A stretch of 64,000 bases of DNA from Acanthaster planci (taxonomy: Eukaryota > Echinodermata > Asteroidea > Valvatida > Acanthasteridae), in assembly GCF_001949145.1 (NCBI RefSeq), contig NW_019091458.1:210857-274856 (forward strand). The letters run 5' to 3'. Made by a program: the position numbers and the translations under genes. Position 1 is the stretch's first letter. Each line of letters starts with the position of its first letter. Positions 1 to 13,856 of the stretch are shown here, piece by piece. Below the pieces are notes generated by a model, which was not told the DNA's origin, searched no databases, and saw only the letters and a program-made list of their open reading frames with translations.

Positions 1-1861
1 CCTCCCCCCCTTTTCATCCTCTCACGGGTTACTTAGGGTTAATCGTCACTGTCTCTGGGATTCCGCTGAACTTACATGTACATGTAAATCAGAACAGTCC
101 CCTGGACTATGGGTGCACGGTGCTCCTCTATGTCCCCCTCCATACACAGACACAGACGCTGGCTCATATGGCTTTGGGAAGTAGAAATAATTGCATCTCA
201 CTTTGAGGTGAATACCTCAGGGGTAATAACAGTGCCCCCTCCCCTACCTTAATCCAAGCCAAATCCCAGCCATTCAAGTGAGGCTCAGTCACACACAATC
301 ACTCCGGCATTCTTGCCATGCCGTAATGCCGGCTAATTCCAGGCCGCGGCTCCATCGTTTGAGTCAACTTGGCAGCTTCGCCCAGATTCAGAGCAAGAGT
401 TAATGCGAAGCGCATTGCAATACAAGGAGATTAGAGTTAATGAATTAATTCGGCCCACACACTACAGCACATTGCTCAGGCATGGTGTATGATGCATGTG
501 CAGCGTCCAGCCAGAGCTACATGTACAAGAACAGACTTCCCGCGCAAACATGATGCGGCATGTGCTTGAGAAATTGTCCAATGAGCAGTGTGGGTGTCAG
601 TAAATATTCACAACTCAGGTTCTGTGTATTTATGTGTCCAGCAACTAGCCAAATGCCAGACATGAAATGACAGACTTGCCCCAGAGAAATGCTCCAACAC
701 ATACTTGACTGGCTCTGCCAGGGAAGCAACGCCAGCTGTTTACAATATGTTTAAACAGACCTTCTTCAAAGTTCAGCATAATGAGGAATATCATGTGAAC
801 TTTTTTTATTGTGAAAGCTCACAAGCTTGTTAAAAGAGGTGAAGATGCTTTCAAACATTCCTGGTCATTGCTTGTTGATAATTACCAGCAAACCTGTCGG
901 ATAGAATTTTAATGAGGGGCCAGTGCATTTGCTCGGCATGTTTGCCTCCTGTTCAAGTACTGGGATGTTCAAGAAACTCTTGTGACTGACTCAAGTGCCT
1001 GCTGCAATGGCCAAAAGCTGCCTCTGGAATGCACAGGCACAGAACTGTGTATTTGCCCAAAAGATTTGGCCATGAGCCACTTGAGGTATTTCATTATGCA
1101 CAGTTATGTTTAATTAGCCCCAGTTTGCTGTCTGATCTCAAAGGCAGGTATGTACATGTATATGCACAAAGTCTTTGGCCAACTACAAGTGCAAAACTCT
1201 GTGCATGTAGGGGTGGGTGCAATTACGTGTGCACTGTGAAGCCTTTGCTGTTTCAAGTCTGAAAAGCATTCGAGAGCACCATTTCAGGATGGCATTTGGC
1301 AAAGCTAACGATTCCTGTAACACAAAAGCTCAAAAGCAAAGATTTACTGTACCAAAATCTCTCCTTGATGTCAATCCCCAAATCTTCTGCACCTACAAAA
1401 AAATTTCAACCAATTTCAACCTTCTGCTGGTCCTCACCAGCAGAATGGCCCCGATGTTGAATTCATCACCTTGGCGATGTGTGTGCATGATCCCAAGTCT
1501 GGTTCACAGACTCCTGAACGTATGAACTAGCTTGGGGATGACATGCATGTTCAGAGGGTCACAGACTCAACATCCAATCTACTCCGCTGATACAGAATGG
1601 AGAGTTTGCCCTTGGAAAGTTCAGGTACAGCAAATTTTGTTGAGTTCAGATGACAAGTCTCTATATCATTTGCAAGGATTTCAAAATCTGCCACATGAGA
1701 ACAACCAACAGATGTACAAGTACATGTAAAGCTACATGCTTTGAGAAACTGTTAAATAAAGAATTTCCAAATGATCTCAGAGTAAGATACCGGGGGTATT
1801 TAGCTTTTAATACCAACCCTCATCCAACCAAAGAAATTTACAAAAATCATTAAACACAAAC
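1..1861 (-). other. Intron 2 of the KLF6/7 gene (partial)
   Basis: This stretch follows the splice donor at the end of KLF exon 2 (ACAG|GTTTGT read on the minus strand). It should run to the exon carrying zinc fingers 2 and 3. I looked for the expected continuation (the GEKPY-type linker and further C2H2 fingers) on the minus strand and did not find it, so those exons must lie left of the window. The rest is non-coding sequence with several TACATGTA motifs, and short open frames here look random. Confidence 0.7.
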
Positions 1862-2441
1862 CTGTGTGTGTTCTCTGGTGAGCTTTCAAGTGTGAACTCT
1901 TGGTGTAGACCTTCCGACAACCCGGAAATTGACACTTGTGGATTCTCCGCTTGCTGTCAGGGGATTCTGCCCGTTTCCCCAAAGACCGAGCCGAGTTCAC
2001 ACTCCGAACCCGCACCGTTGTCCGGTCCATGTGCACCATACTGACGGCCACCAACTGGTTCACAGGCATGGACACTGGCATCACCCGAGTGATTTCAGGC
2101 GAGGAAGGGGGCGTCAGTGTCACGGTGCTGACCTTGGCCTTGAATTCGGCCCGGAAGGGGTCGCATGTCACCGTGGCTGTGGGCGAGGGCGAGAGTTCGC
2201 CTGAGCTGTCCCAGGATGCACCGCTGGAGCTGGAGAGGCTCAGGGTGTCGGTGTCGAGGTCAAAGCGGCTGTCGTTGCTCTCGCTGTCCGACAGGCTCAG
2301 TAGGCTTTCCACCTCCTTCTCCCGGATGACTTGCTGGCAGGAGAGGATAAACTTGTTCCATGGATTCTCTGGTTCCTTAATCTTTTTGTCCTGTGTCTGG
2401 CAAGGTTCGGCCTTCAAGTACCGCTCCATCTCCAGACAGTT
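1862..2441 (-). CDS. KLF6/7: KLF6/7-type Krueppel-like factor, coding exon 2 (zinc finger 1)
   Basis: Second coding exon of a Krueppel-like transcription factor that binds GC/CACCC boxes in the nucleus. It opens [13 protein letters not shown], matching the TCLELERYLQ segment of vertebrate KLF6 and KLF7. It continues through an acidic, Ser-rich activation region ([19 protein letters not shown]), the family-typical TPPSSPE motif, a basic stretch (SKRRIHK), and C2H2 finger 1 (CQFPGC...HLKAHQRTH, about residues 204-226). The acceptor is tgtcatgtag|AAC and the donor is ACAG|GTTTGT, splitting the Gly codon of the THTG linker, so fingers 2 and 3 are encoded off the left edge. The reading frame joins exon 1 in phase 0. 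Members of this family from non-vertebrates (Drosophila luna) are usually single genes ancestral to KLF6 and KLF7, so I do not choose between them. The central activation region is poorly conserved, as is normal for the family. Confidence 0.93.
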
Positions 2442-3911
2442 CTACATGACAAATTTGGGGGAAAAAAGAGAACACAATCAGCCTATCAAATGTCCACATG
2501 CTAGACTAAGCCCTTTACAGATTGGCCAACATGATCTAAAATCTGTGCATAAAATAAAACACGCAATAGATCAACACATCAAACAAGCTGACCAGGAGTA
2601 ACCCCTCAGAGTCATGACTGCGCTACATTTGAACAAACAGACAGCTGCATTTAGGCTTTGCTAGACACTAGTACATGCCATTGTGGAAGTTTAACTAGAT
2701 CATCCAATCCAGCATCATCCCTCGGAGACTGGGACTCACTCCTGCCTGGTCTGCCTTGGGGAAACTGTCTCTTGTCATCAGGGACATAATAGGGCATGGA
2801 GAGACCAGTATGGGGGGAAAAAAAACCTTATTTTAGTTGGAATACAAAACCAAACCTTGCAATCTCCTCTGTGAACTTGTCCAAGTTTACACAAGAGGAA
2901 AGTCGTGTGAGGACCTTGGACCAAGTCTTTGTCAGGTTTTTGACATGAACATTGTGGGATACATGTGAGTCATGGAAAAAGCTTACATCCAAACAATTTG
3001 AACAGAAGTGAGGAATACATATATATCTGCTATCTTCTGTGAGAATTTATAAGCAGTTGGACTGTGGTTGGGTTATGAACAGCATGCTAAATGGTGTCAA
3101 ATTTAAACAAATATATTCTTCAGTTAAGAAACATGCTCAAACGATGGATTTCTTTAAAGGTTGAGGACTCACAGAAAAATAGACCAGAAATACATGTAAT
3201 TTCAAGGAACTGTCTTAGAACTAACAATATCTTGTGTAAACTGTAATGGAAAACAAAAACTACAGAGTTTTTTTACGGGGGAAAGCACAAAGCATGGAAA
3301 AAAAACCCAGAACAGGGAAATTGCCTGTAATTACATCTACAGCACTCATTTTCACCAAATGCTAACCCACACACATTCCTAGCTCGGTGTAAATGGTCTG
3401 TGATTGAAAGAGCCACTGAAAAGTAAAAAATTCCAGGCAGCCATGCTTGACACAGGGAAGCTGGACACAATGCCCCCCACTCTTCAGCGTTCAGGGGAGT
3501 CATCCATCATGGAGCACTGACTTTCATATAGTGCAGGGCTACATTTACGTGCTAACTTTTCAGAACAGTATTAATAAAAACTTGTAACGCAACCCCGAAA
3601 AAAGTTTTCTGAACTTAGACTGGACGAATCAAAAGACTGTGGAAAAGTACATAACACTCATGTATACAGAAGTCCCTCATTGCTATGCATGTTATTTCCT
3701 GGTTGAAAATTCAAGGTCCCACAGAAACAAAATGCTTTTATACGAAAAACACACACAACAACATTATTAGCGTGCCCCCAAATTGTACTTGTGTTCAATA
3801 GTATTCTAATGTAAGGATTCAAACCACTTTTGTTTGTGAAAAGGCCTGTGGCTGTATTGCCAGGGTATTTAGAAAGCCACCAGCATAAATGCCGTAGGTG
3901 AAATAATACAA

Positions 3912-4425
3912 GACAACTTCAACGGAAGGGGAAAATGTCAGTTTCAATATTCAGGAAACCAATGTTTTGGTTGTTTACTTGAACGTTTTACCACGATTCA
4001 ATACACAAAACAACCTCCTGGAAATCTGTGAACCATATAAAATGTACAGGAAAAATGGAATTGGTGAACGTCTCACCATCTATGGGCATGAACCTATCAA
4101 AGGCTAAAGTCCTGAATATGTAGGTGATCCTTTTAATCTCCAGATAAAGAGATCTGTGTGCACGTAGGACTTTTAACTGGAGGGGTAAACGTCAGCTTCA
4201 ACATTCAGGACACCAATATTTAGGTTGTTTACTTGATCATTTTAACTTGACTCAATGCATAGGATAACCTGGAAATCTGTGAACCACAGCGTATAAAAAG
4301 TACACGGAAAAAAACAGATGCGGTGAAAAACTCTGCCATCTACGTGTATGGGCATGAACTTATCAAAGGGTTAGTCTTGCATAGATGAGGGTGTAAACCT
4401 CCAGATAAAGAGGGCTGTGTGTAAA
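3912..4425. repeat. Tandem duplication, two units of about 253 bp
   Basis: Two consecutive diverged copies lie in the same orientation. Shared anchors in order are GGTTGTTTACTTGA (3969 and 4223), GGAAATCTGTGAACCA, GGGCATGAAC, TATCAAAG and CTCCAGATAAAGAG (near 4138 and 4390). Spacing between paired anchors is 252-254 bp. Many substitutions separate the copies, so the duplication is not recent. It lies inside KLF intron 1. Confidence 0.8.
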
Positions 4426-7400
4426 TCCTGATCAGGTCAAGGATCTGTTGGTTTGGTTTGGGCTCATCAAGAAAAACCACAGGAATTTTATGTCCTGAGG
4501 TAAGAGGTGAGACAGTATGAGCTAATTCCCAATGAGCACAAACTGTAATCAGCCTTGCACAGAGACCACAGGCAAGGTGGCCACAGTACCCTTGCCCTTG
4601 ATGTACCACACTTGCATAACAGTGTGATGTGTGATGCAAAGACCATCCATATCCTGCATTTCTAAAGTTGAAACCCTGGAAAAGGTTCTCTCCAGCCCCC
4701 CAACCCCAAAATATGACCACAGTAAAGTATGTTGACAATAGAAGAAATAATAGAAAAGGAATGGAAAAAAAATCTGAAAATGTCACGGCTGAAACCATAC
4801 TTGTATAGCCCACAATATAACTACCCGGAAGTAGCCTGTTTCTTACTGTGCATTTTGTAATCTCAGACCTCAAACCTGCAATAGTGAATAGTCATCCAGA
4901 AGCCAGCCAAGTCGTTTTGAGCTTTCGTTTTTTTTCCCAAATGAGTCACTGCCATAGCGTCAATCCAAAGTAAACCATGCACGTCCAGGTACTATACATG
5001 TTCCTGCACGCGATCCAACCAAACAATCCGACTGACGTCATTCGGCAAGTAACATGTAAAACACCATTTTGGTGTATTTGTGAAAAAATCCTACTGCATA
5101 CACCACAAAGCCAGATTACCGGACCAAAAAACTGATGGCACTGGTATCACATCTTCCAATACATTCTCATGGTTTCTTTTATTTATTTGTTTACAATGCG
5201 ATTCATGTATAACATCATGTATCGGCAGGAATGGCAAAAATTTCAATTTTTAGAGAGAAGTTTGATCAGTTTGAATTCTCGGGTTCTTGCTTGGCTTTCC
5301 TATGCTCGACAATCTTGTTAGTTTTGAATGAGTCAGAGGTGAACTGTAGCAAACAGCCATGCCTCACCTCCACTACTGGTACCATCATCCACTTGGAATT
5401 CTTATTATCTACAGTCCTGGTGAATCATGTCCACTCAGCCATTACTGGGGAAAAAAGCCACCTGCGTCATCTGCTACCAAGTGCCCCCCTCCCCATTAAG
5501 TGGCATTAGCCAATTGCATTGTGACATCTCTATCTCGCGCTCAAATCTGGGTTTCAAGTGCTCAAATTTGATTTTAAAGTGTTCAAATACAGCTTAATTG
5601 TGCTCAATCAGATCTGCCGTTCTAAGTATTAAAGAAAAGTCGGGCTGTAAAGTGTGAACATTTGACTTTAGCAAGTTAAAAATCTAGATCTGTCTGTAAC
5701 GCGAGAGGACACTATGTTGCTGTGAAGCAATGAAGAGCCTGTCCGCTAGGCACACCACAGCAATGACATTCAAGAGTTGGCCCAGCCTGTCCACACATCT
5801 ACATGACATGGTAGGTACATACATGTACATGTGTATATGTACCGTACTAGTGGCCACATTGTTCATATTCAACTTAGAAGTATTCAAATCTGACTTTCAT
5901 ATTTGTTAAATCTTTGGCTTAGTCAATGTTATTTATTAGCAGCTTGTCATATTGCCCACTGATCCCACATGATGAAGTCAAACACCTTCCTTGGCTCAAA
6001 TGCCAACGACCCCTTTTTTTTCCCAGTGAGGTTGGAGGCCAACTTTCTGCATCTCCCTGGCAAGATTCCAAAGGGGCATTCCACAATATTGTCTAAAGGG
6101 ACTAGGGGTGCTACTTAAGTGGGGATCAGGGCCTATTAGGTCTGTGAGAAGCAGCCACCTCTTGGCCCCCCTCTCTTGTTTGTTGGAGTCAGTGAGTTAT
6201 TGATGAAGCTGGGGCTTGTTTGTTGAGTTGGGAAGGGGGAGGAAAGATGCTGGCCCAGAATGGCAAGGCAGGGATTTCAGCTGCGTGAATGAACCCCCTC
6301 AGGATTAACCAAATGGGCCTGACGGCAATGAAAGCATAGAGAATCAACTAGGAAACCACAGTGACAATCCAAGACTGTAGGCTCCCCACGGTATACATTG
6401 TACAGTGAGTGCAGGCCCAGAGCCAGTGTGCTTCTACGTTGGAGGTTGGAAAAATCCCTTCCTTTAGCTTACTGTACCATGGAAGAATGTGTACAGAGGT
6501 CACACCATAACCCTGGCCATCACAACAAATCAACATTGGTGTGGGTTCTCCTGTTTTCTGTAAAGTGGTTTCCACGAGAGACAGAATGCACACGAAATGT
6601 GCACTGTGGAAATGTTGTGAACTCGGAGATGACTGCTCATACCGATTTTACATGTAACTTAAGCATGCTGTTCTTAATATTCTCACTCGAGAGTTTCCAC
6701 ATCTGAGAAACAAAAAACTAGTAGCTTCTGTTTCCTATAAAGCATCTGCTACAAAAAAAGTTAATAAAAGATGAGGCTCAGGAGGTGTCCATTTGATCCA
6801 ATCAAGATGTGGAACCACAAGACTTGACTCTCCCGGAATTATACAGGCCTAGTGTTCTTTCTTTTTTCAAAACGTGCAGCAAGATTCATATCCAACCTGC
6901 ATCTTTTTCAGTTTAATCTAATCACCGACGCTGCAAAGTGTGATGGCCCCTGGGTTAAGAAAAAACAGAATCGAAGCAGTGAAGTTACAACAGCACTGCG
7001 AGGGACGCAAATGGACACGGATGTAACACAAAAACACTGAACAACAAATGGATGATGCAGCAGGATTGTAACACTGCACAGCCAGAAAAAATGCAGGTCG
7101 TGTTGTTTAAGGTGACAATTGAATACTTATTTACATGTACTAATGAAACACTGGTGGGGGCTTTTCAACTAGAGTTACTGTAAACAAACAGGGCAACATC
7201 TACCCCGTGCTTTACCTTAACTGGATTCACATTACCAAGTTCATCAAAAGTTTAACTTTTTGGTGTTTTTTTCCCCGGGGGTTCCTTTAACTGGAGAGAG
7301 GACTCAGTGCTTAAGTGTCACACTGTGCACCTGCATTGCAGCCAATTCTGCCCCAGGGATACCAGCTTCTAGTGGTAGCAGGCAGTTTTTCCCTGGAGGG

Positions 7401-10060
7401 GTTACAGGCTGTTATAAATGGATGGTGGGATTACAAGCTCCTTACACTCACTGAGTGATCAGTCAATCAGTTCCTAGATGAACACACAAGCACTGGCAAT
7501 CAAAGGATACCAACCAATGATTCTCCCAGGCACAGCTTGGTACGCTTTAATATCATCACATGAATGTATGGTATATCAAGGACAGTGAATACATCCATGA
7601 TGCAGTTACTGATCATTTCATTCACTCAGCATGTGAAGTCGTAGATACTACCCATTCATGTATAACCCAGTCCCCCAATGTAAAGGAGCTTAAAGGTACA
7701 TATACATGGAAGTGTAGTAGTCTGTAATATCAGTGTTTTTGACTAGCGCACGCACACTTCGTACGTAGTACACAGATAGGCCCTCTGGTCCATGGTTATT
7801 AAATTTATCAGTGTTCAGTTTGCATACATGTACATAGTGTACGTGTCCAACTCCAATTATGTAAATGATGCAAGGATCACGATTGAGTGTATTCATTGGC
7901 TAACTTTCTGTGGCACTGACAAGACACCAAACACTGGGAAGTAGGCCCAGTTATTTTTTTTTTTTTTTAATCAAGCTCCAACAGTTCCTGAATCCTTGGG
8001 TTGGGTTTCCGACCACATCCCCTTTCCTGCCTCAGTGGACAGCTGATACTGGCATGTGGACCCTAGCTGACGACTACCTTCCTGTCCTCTTGAAACAGTG
8101 TCAGTTTATTTTTTTGTTGCTTCAAATAGATAAATGCTGAAAATTCAACACGCACCGATATCAGGAATTTCTGGCCCTTAGGATGATCCTCAAAATCTTC
8201 AGCAAATCTTAAAAATAGAAAAGGAAACAGTTTGGGTGCTGAGTTACAACTGTGGGGGCTTCAGCAACAGAGGTCTATTATCTCACCAACAGAAGGAATG
8301 TTGAGTGGTCTTACGATTAAAAGAAGAATGATGGTTGCCCTCCTTTAACCTTTCCTTGATGCTGCTCCAATGATGCCCAGGCACTCTCCCCCCTAATTAT
8401 GAACTAGGTTTTAAGACCCTTTGATGAGATGGATGAGACTGCCCAGGGTGCCCGAACCCAGCCAGGCCCTTCAAAAGACTCAGCCAATTGACTTTGCAAA
8501 TCTCAGCAAGAGGGGGACATTTTGGCCCCCCCTTCAGAAGTCAATCCCCTCTGTGCTTCCCCAAACTGAAAGGGAAAAAAATACCACGTATGCAAGCTTT
8601 TCACTTAGGCCATTTTAACCCTATCCATGGTCCTTCCTACTCTGCTTCTATGGGGATTTCACAAACGTCTAACTGTGTTCAGCTGGATCGCCTGGGGGGG
8701 GTCTGGGTACCACTTTTTATCCGTGAGAATCTTTTCTTTTGTCAGGCCGACCTTTTTTGTTTCTTTTGGACTGGAAAATCTAAACCCCGGGGCTTTGTGA
8801 CGTTCCCCATTTGGCAGTTGCATGAGAATTACTTTCTTTTGATTTCAGCCTGGGCTTCACAAGGTGGCATTGCTCTACTTGCCCAAACACTTGAAACACA
8901 TGTACGCACGCGAAAGAGCAGTACAGTAATGTGACAGTACGTAGGATGGTAGACTGGCTAAACACACATACCGGCAAACTAACATACATGTATGGAAATT
9001 TGCACTAAATTGAACCAATACACTGGCCTTATGTAAGATCGTTGTATATTAAGTTCATAATATAAGTATGTACCCAACTATTTTGTATTAAAATTGTTCT
9101 ACTGAATGCTGTTCACCTTTTTTCTTCAGTGGAGAGAAAAGGCTAACTTCAAGGTCTGTGATTACTTTGATTGCTGCCTACGCGCACCAATAGTCTACAC
9201 ATCAACTCCACAGTTCATTGCACACGTACAAGTTGTACAGTTTTCTTGAGTCCACGTACCAATATTCATAACTTCATAAGAAAGGAAGTGAGCAAACAAG
9301 CGCTGGTTCCCAACACTTTTGATATCGGCAGGATCAAATGCACAGGGCCACCCAGGCATGCATGCCTGCACAGGGCTCAATGAATGCCCATCTTCTCTCC
9401 ATGGAATAAATCCACAAAGCGAACTGTTTGCCTACCATGAACCCTTTGATGGGAAATAATGACTGGGTCCATTGGGCTTGGTGAGTCATCAGCCTGCATG
9501 TGCCACTATGGTCTATGTGCAGGAATGTAGCCTCTCAGCTGACAATGAGAGTACCTTTTCTATACCCGCCACCAATCTGTTAAATAAAACCCACTTTGAC
9601 CCCATTTGGATCTTCCAAAACCAAAAACATAAATTTTTAGCATGTCTCACAGTCTGTATTTTGATTATGTGAGATGTTGTCACTGAGTATGATGTCCCAC
9701 ATGTACCGGTACACTGAGAGTAGAAATAATTATGAAGACAAACAAGTTTTCACATTGACGAACTAAACAGAGTTGATGAAATAAAAATCGAGATTTTATA
9801 GTCTGAAAAATTGTTATCAACCCTTTTAAACTAGTATTCTGGGTTTTAGAAGGAATTCTGAAACAGTTCTCGATCAGTGCTTATTTATGGGGTCATGAAA
9901 GAGATTAATTTATCTTCCAGGCACTGGATAATTAATAACACAGGTAACCATTGTGATAGTTAATATGCATTTTGTAAGCCAAAAATAAACACACGCATGA
10001 TATATTCATTAGTGAGACATTGTCAAAATAAACGTGTACACGTATACATGTACAGTACAC

Positions 10061-10082
10061 TGTACATGTACATGTACATGTA
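10061..10082. repeat. (ACATGT)n microsatellite
   Basis: Perfect short tandem array of the self-complementary hexamer ACATGT. It is the longest of many TACATGTA occurrences in the window (others near 76, 5818, 11882, 12888, 15607, 16618 and 56840). Confidence 0.85.
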
Positions 10083-11165
10083 GGCCTGCAATGTGTGCCA
10101 CATGACAAATCTGCAAAATGTATACATGTATGACTTGACTACAGTCCCTTTATGGTACTGCATGCACATCACATGACCAAGTGATGGATGCCCACACACT
10201 AGACATATCTGTCAACACACTGATGGATAAATAATAAGCCCCACAGGACTGGAAATCCCATTAACATATGACCCTGTTGCCACAGAGACGGCGGGTCACA
10301 TATTTGCCTATTTATTGCGTAGCCTTATATGGGCACAAATCCTTTCACGTGGGCTGTGAATCGCTGAGGCCTCATGGCCCGACTGGACGGCTGCCAAAGC
10401 TGATTGGTCCACTGGCTTACTACGCTGCCCCTGCCTGGTTGGGCTCCGTCAATGCAAGCTGCTAGATGGAGCGTACATAATCATTCCCAGGGCAGGCAGG
10501 ACCTGAATAACAGGAGGGCATGTGACTGGCTAGGAATGAAAATGCAATTATATCTAGGTTTAAAACCCAAACACAATCTACATGTAGCTATGCATGTGGT
10601 GCATACTCCAATACGAGCAGCTAGCTTGGTTAAAGTGAGATGCTGTTCAGATAATCTATACGTTTCAATTCCAATTAAAGTTTACAACTTTCTACATTTT
10701 TCACTTGTGATGTCCATGCAGGCAGTGTGTACACCACATACATTATGATATAGGGACCAATATAAAACACATTGCGAAATGCCACGACTGTCTGCTTTGC
10801 TGACCTTTCAAATATTCCTACTTAAGAACATAAGTACAAAAGTAATGACAACTTTTTTCATTTTAAGTGACCATGCAAAAACAGTACGACGTTGAACGAA
10901 ATGTTGATGGATACGACCATATGGACTACTTCACATGATTTTTTCATCAATACTTTGAAATGTGACATGAACACTTTTCAAATTACTAAAATTACAACAA
11001 AATGAAAAAAAATAATGTTTTATGCTGAAGCTAGTCCAAAGACTTTTCTGATTAGATAAAAATATGACAAACTTAAATACTATTCCATCTTGAAACAAAC
11101 TGACTTGTATCAAACACTTTGTACAGTGAGCACTGCAATTAGATATTTGCTAAATTCTATCCTTT

Positions 11166-11220
11166 AACCCTAACACTCCTCAGTCCTCCAACAGGTGAAG
11201 GATTGAGGAGGGTTAGGGTT
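11166..11220. mobile_element. 55-bp palindromic element with AACCCTAAC...GTTAGGGTT ends, copy 1
   Basis: Imperfect palindrome starting AACCCTAACACTCC and ending GAGGGTTAGGGTT. The reverse complement matches the element at 62471-62525 at 53 of 55 positions by eye. The left side reads TTAA-CCCTAAC; the right side reads GTTAGGG-TTAT, one base off TTAA. TTAA target duplications with CCCT-type termini are a hallmark of piggyBac-like DNA transposons, so a minimal non-autonomous (MITE-like) element is my inference. It encodes nothing. Confidence 0.6.
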
Positions 11221-13803
11221 ATTAATTCTTACACAAACGTTTAGCGAAAAGCAGAAATTTTAATTTTTTTCTAGAAATTCAGAAGTTTTGCACAAACACG
11301 ATCTGAAAGGAAAGTTTGGTTCATCACTTTTGTGGAATTCTACAACTTACACATGGCTCAGAGGATGCGCAGGTGAGGCACATAACCAAATGTGAAACAG
11401 ATTCTGTTTTATTACTCTTTTCTTTCTTTGCGGCTGAAACAGAATTTCATTTTTTTTGGAAAGGAAGAAATGAACCTTGTGAAACAGAAAATAACATGGC
11501 TCTGCACAGAGGCAGTCAACTTCCGCCAAAAACCCACATGTGAACTGCTCTGTGGTCCTTTAAACAAAGTCAAAGTATATCTCGTCCAAACAGCGCGCGC
11601 ACACACATACAACACAGGAAGGATGTACCTCCAGCAGCCTTGAAGCTACCGCCAGGAAGTGGAGGGTCTCTTGTCAGGGCTAATCCTTGTTACCTAGCTG
11701 CATTCACAGCCAGCCATTTTCTGACAGCAGATGAATCAAGCGAAATGATTTCATAATGGGCCTGGCATCCCAGGGCAGAAGCAAGGCTGAAAAATAGCCT
11801 GGCCAAGGTTGGACAAAACCATGGCGATAAGTGACCTTTCAGAAAAAATTATGGCAGATTCTCTGACAAGTGGTTGGCCAACATGTACATGTACAATACC
11901 AGTGTATTGTACCGGCTAGACTACCTGGATAAGGCTGACCTTGTTTCAAACTTGTTGACAGGGTAAGGGGCCGTCCTTACAGTACCTTCACACTACACGG
12001 CCAGCAGGGGGAGGAGGGTTGGTGCTGTTGCGTACACGATGGGTGCAGAGGGGGATTCAAGCCAGTGTATACTGTACGTAAACTGAAAATTTGCCTTTAA
12101 TGAATCTTCATCATATGAATACTCTTTCTCATGCAAATAAATATCAGAATCAGCTTTTGTGCGTCGAAATTCAAACAAAGTACCGGTATCCTCCACTGTC
12201 CACTCCACCAGTTATCCTCCCGTGCCAACGCCCATTATAAGTAAACCACAACATGACGCACGACACAAAGACCAGCAGCATCTTCTGGGATAGTGGAAAG
12301 CGTAAACGTACGAGGGAGAGGGGGGTTGGAGCCACTGCGTATGCCATGCGTACGGGGGGGTAATCTGAAAAGTCAGCATTTCGTGCATACGTACCGATAC
12401 TTTATGGACGGGCCCTAACACTAACACGCTCCATAAAGAAGAGACAATAACATTCATGCGATTGTAAAAGGCATCTCTTTGTAACAGCAATTCCTACTAT
12501 GTGAATTGAGTGCTGTCCAGTGTTGGCTGTGCAACTACCAGTACACTGTACAGCCAACACAGATATTAAATATGCACAGATGCACAATTTAATCTTTCAA
12601 GCAGAGTGGATTGCCCTTTTCGGTGCAAGCTTGAATGAATATAAAGCCAAACGATCAGACATTATCACTGCAGGCCAGCCTGATGTCTTACCAATAAACT
12701 TGATGACTAGCACACCTTATTAACACTGTGTAGGTACATGTAGGTGTCCTCACTAAGTGTCTGTAATAAAATGTAATCACTTTAGCCCTTACTGAATCTC
12801 AATTTACTTTCCTGAATACATTTTGGTGCGCTGTGAAGTGTGAAATCATCTGAAATATACTTATCTTGGTCAACTTTTAAGAGGAATACATGTACATGTA
12901 TGTATATAAGCCTATAGGCCCTATGTGGGATAGGATTAAGAATGCTGGCAGACAGCACAAAGTGCTATTAGTATTACTGTTGCAACATGGAATTTTCTTT
13001 GCCTGTGGGGCCCTCTCTTCAGAGAAATGGCTCAGACAACCACAGCGGTGTTCATTTACTTGTGCAATAAATCAAGGCCCAGCCGCCTCTCAACTCCACA
13101 TGTAATCCCATGTTACTGTATATCATAACATGACAGAGCACATTCATGTACAGTTCTAGACCTAGTAGGCCTAGCAGACAGTTGAAAGCTACATGTACTA
13201 CACATATGGTACTCAGTTTAAGCGTCACAAATTACACATGTACGCATTGCAACAGGCAGCAGGTTTTATTATTTTCATGAACCGTGGGGTGTTCCACTTT
13301 TGGGGTTATTGCTGATTAAAGATGGCATCCCTTTTTTTGTATCAACAGTTTCTCTTTTCCTCTTCATTTTTCAATTTCTTTTGGGAAAAACTGAATCATG
13401 GTACATTATGTCAGGTGATGTCATTCTGGGGGTCTGGGAGAGAGCCATTTCTGTGTGCTGCAACAACATACATGTGACTCTTACATCCACCAAAAATCAT
13501 GTTTGGGGTCACAAAACTGTTCTCTAGTCTGGTGCCAACAAACCAACCATATAGGTTTTACTAATAAACAGGCAAAATAATCTAATGCTGCAATAATGAA
13601 TGTCATTCAGGGATAACAGTAGGGCCTATTTGCCCTTTTTAAAGCAATGCAAGGTAAATGTATACTATTACATGTATTTTAATGAGTATTTAGGTGATAA
13701 TACGACTCGCTCCAGTAGGCCTACATGGCCTAGGCTATTCATCATGTAAGAAAACCTAAACTAACATGACCAATTACTATTAGGCCCTACTTGAGCAAAG
13801 GAC

Positions 13804-13856
13804 CTCAATTAAAATTGAGTCAGTGTGGTATCTATCAAGTAGATACCAACACTGAC
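13804..13856. repeat. Two adjacent perfect/near-perfect hairpins in KLF intron 1
   Basis: First a short palindrome CTCAATT-AA-AATTGAG (13804-13819). It abuts a hairpin whose 5' arm GTCAGTGTGGTATCTA (13819-13834) pairs with 13840-13856 apart from one bulged A, leaving a 5-nt loop. The position is about 375 bp into the intron from exon 1. It could be a foldback element remnant or a structured RNA segment; the arms are shorter than a typical pre-miRNA. Confidence 0.7.

Noticed and set aside
4340-4873. 177-aa open frame on the minus strand within KLF intron 1
   Set aside because: It overlaps one unit of a tandem duplication, has no domain and no splice context; the predicted sequence looks like chance.
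8488-8934. 148-aa open frame on the plus strand
   Set aside because: Inside KLF intron 1, no recognisable motif, composition of ordinary intron DNA.
11166-11220. Interstitial telomere array (CCCTAA/TTAGGG)
   Set aside because: The telomere-like hexamer occurs only at the ends of a palindrome with TTAA flanks; there is no tandem array.
12000-12370. Possible diverged duplication of GAGGGTTGG...TGCGTA segments
   Set aside because: Similarity is patchy and low-complexity; could not be followed across a continuous unit.
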